From positions 2,553,736 through 2,617,735 of the forward strand of contig VBAR01000001.1 in NCBI GenBank assembly GCA_005882315.1: DNA of 64,000 nucleotides. Direction: 5' to 3'. Of this stretch, positions 63,213 through 64,000 are shown in pieces. The stretch's first letter is position 1; every line of letters starts with the position of its first letter. The notes beneath the pieces were generated by a model. That model had not been told where the DNA came from and searched no databases. It worked only from the letters and a program-made list of their open reading frames with translations. The translations under genes were made by a program, and so were the position numbers. This DNA is from Bacteroidota bacterium. GTDB lineage: Bacteria; Bacteroidota; Bacteroidia; Chitinophagales; Chitinophagaceae.

Positions 63213-63484
63213 CTACTTTGCAGTTGTAGGATCTATTATTGCAAAAACTTTTGCAACCGAATTAACCGGAAAGCCTCCTTGCTTTGCCTGTTCCCTTACC
63301 ATTTCTTCGTTCTGTGCATTATAAATGCAATAAATTTTATCAATGGTCACATAACTATGTACCCATTGTATTTGCGGGCCCATTTTATTCAATACGCCGC
63401 ATGAAGTCTGCGAAATGGCATGCAACTGCTCATGTGTCATTTTTCTGCTCCCGGTATCTCCCTTTCAAGTGCAAATTTTGGCAT
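63213..63484 (-). pseudogene. DUF4242-family small protein gene with a one-base frameshift
   Basis: A minus-strand ATG at 63482-63484 opens the frame MPKFALEREIPGAEK and then hits TGA at 63437-63439. The rest of the family sequence (MTHEQLHAISQTSCGVL .. IQWVHSYVTIDKIYCIYNAQNEEMVREQAKQGGFP, residues described by 63213-63440) follows in the -1 frame, starting at an ATG that overlaps that TGA (ATGA). Joined, the two parts give a normal ~90-residue DUF4242 protein. The break is at a run of five A; a sixth A would restore it. It is a real frameshift, a sequencing or assembly error, or a coupled or programmed event. Confidence 0.8.
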
Positions 63485-63635
63485 ACAATTTTTTTTAAAT
63501 GTTAAAAAAATTGGGACGGAAATCTTTTTAAGGAAATCTGAAACTTATTTTCTGAAAGCTAATTTTTTTTCACATCTCTTTAATAAACGCGGCAATGAAT
63601 TTGTCGTTTATATATAGAATAAAAAAATGAAATAA

Positions 63636-64000
63636 ATGAAAAAACAAATCATGTCGTGGAGCGGAGTACTTGGTGTTGTCTTACTGCTGAGCAGTTGTGC
63701 CTCTACGACTCATATTGAAAAAGACGACACTGTAAATTTTTCTAAATACAACACATTTGCGTGGGCTGGTAAAGACGAAGATGCCAGTGCCAGTGAATTG
63801 CTGGAAAAAAACATTCATACTGCCGTTCACCAGGAGCTGACCAAAGCAGGATGGAGGGAAGTAAAAAGCAGGCCGGATCTTTTGATCGATTATGATATAC
63901 TGGTTGAGAAATCGGTGAAAGAATTAAGTAACCCTGTTTATTCACAACCTTATAGCCGATTGATCTATAACCCTTATACCCGGAGGTATGCTTCTGTTTA
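63636..64000 (+). CDS. DUF4136-family lipoprotein, truncated by the window end
   Basis: An ATG at 63636 opens a frame that runs off the right edge. The first 30 residues are a lipoprotein signal (VLGVVLLLSSCAS, Cys about 23), and the body shows the DUF4136 pattern FSKYNTFAWAGKDEDASASE and IHTAVHQELTKAGWREVKSRPDLLIDYDI. The family consists of small envelope lipoproteins of unknown function. At least 121 residues are visible; the 3' end is missing. Confidence 0.8.
   Translation, partial: MKKQIMSWSGVLGVVLLLSSCASTTHIEKDDTVNFSKYNTFAWAGKDEDASASELLEKNIHTAVHQELTKAGWREVKSRPDLLIDYDILVEKSVKELSNPVYSQPYSRLIYNPYTRRYASV

Overview
The window looks like a chromosomal stretch of a low-GC member of the Bacteroidota, most likely the Chitinophagaceae or a close relative. 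The reasons are: two TonB-linked receptors that start with carboxypeptidase-regulatory-like domains; an ftsZ with a very long linker; the gene order miaB, AAA+ regulator, lptE, TPR protein, secG; an ECF42 sigma factor paired with a YCII protein; large kelch-like secreted proteins with Ig and fibronectin modules; and many 'NVGIGNTNP'-type and DUF2279/DUF4136-type families. Placement is by family recall only; no marker search was possible.

Layout. (1) 1-2.3 kb: ftsZ, preceded by an inverted-repeat element, followed by a clear terminator. (2) 2.3-7.6 kb: an accessory-looking stretch with a small gene interrupted by an in-frame TGA, a nested inverted repeat, a membrane-anchored TIR/Sel1 protein, a secreted serine hydrolase, a tail-fibre-like exported protein, a truncated protease remnant and an orphan small gene. 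(3) 7.6-10.1 kb: ECF42 sigma factor with its YCII partner, then a CPBP membrane protease. (4) 10.3-16.1 kb: a heme/iron uptake locus: TonB receptor, binding lipoprotein, permease and ATPase, the last three overlapping. (5) 16.1-28.1 kb: ABC-2 exporter, SDR protein, matrixin-like protease, a carbohydrate module of two GT4 glycosyltransferases facing a GH130 enzyme, a class III cyclase, and methylmalonate-semialdehyde dehydrogenase. (6) 28.2-37.1 kb: mostly housekeeping genes (trmH, redox proteins, YihY, mltG, secG, lptE, sigma-54 activator-like protein, miaB). (7) 37.2-50.2 kb: a second TonB-type barrel and then a 10.3-kb tandem of a secreted TPR-CHAT protease-like protein and two giant paralogous kelch-like proteins, ending at a tRNA-Gly gene. 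(8) 50.3-64 kb: Fe-S oxidoreductase pieces, ATP-grasp, LysE, DinB, amino acid permease, phosphoribosyltransferase, DUF2279, phosphohexomutase, DoxX, beta-CASP nuclease-like protein, a frameshifted DUF4242 gene and a DUF4136 lipoprotein that runs off the end.

The most promising candidate for an undescribed system is the CHAT-kelch-kelch operon (39838-50184): a caspase-like enzyme with intact His/Cys motifs and a signal peptide, tightly linked to two exported proteins that each carry twelve unusually long kelch-like blades. The TIR-TM-Sel1 protein and the GT4-GT4-GH130 module come next. Several short repeats (heptanucleotide array inside ftsZ, a 21-nt sequence present twice 57 kb apart, a CCTGCC...GGCGGG palindrome) suggest families of small dispersed repeats, in three cases embedded in or overlapping genes.
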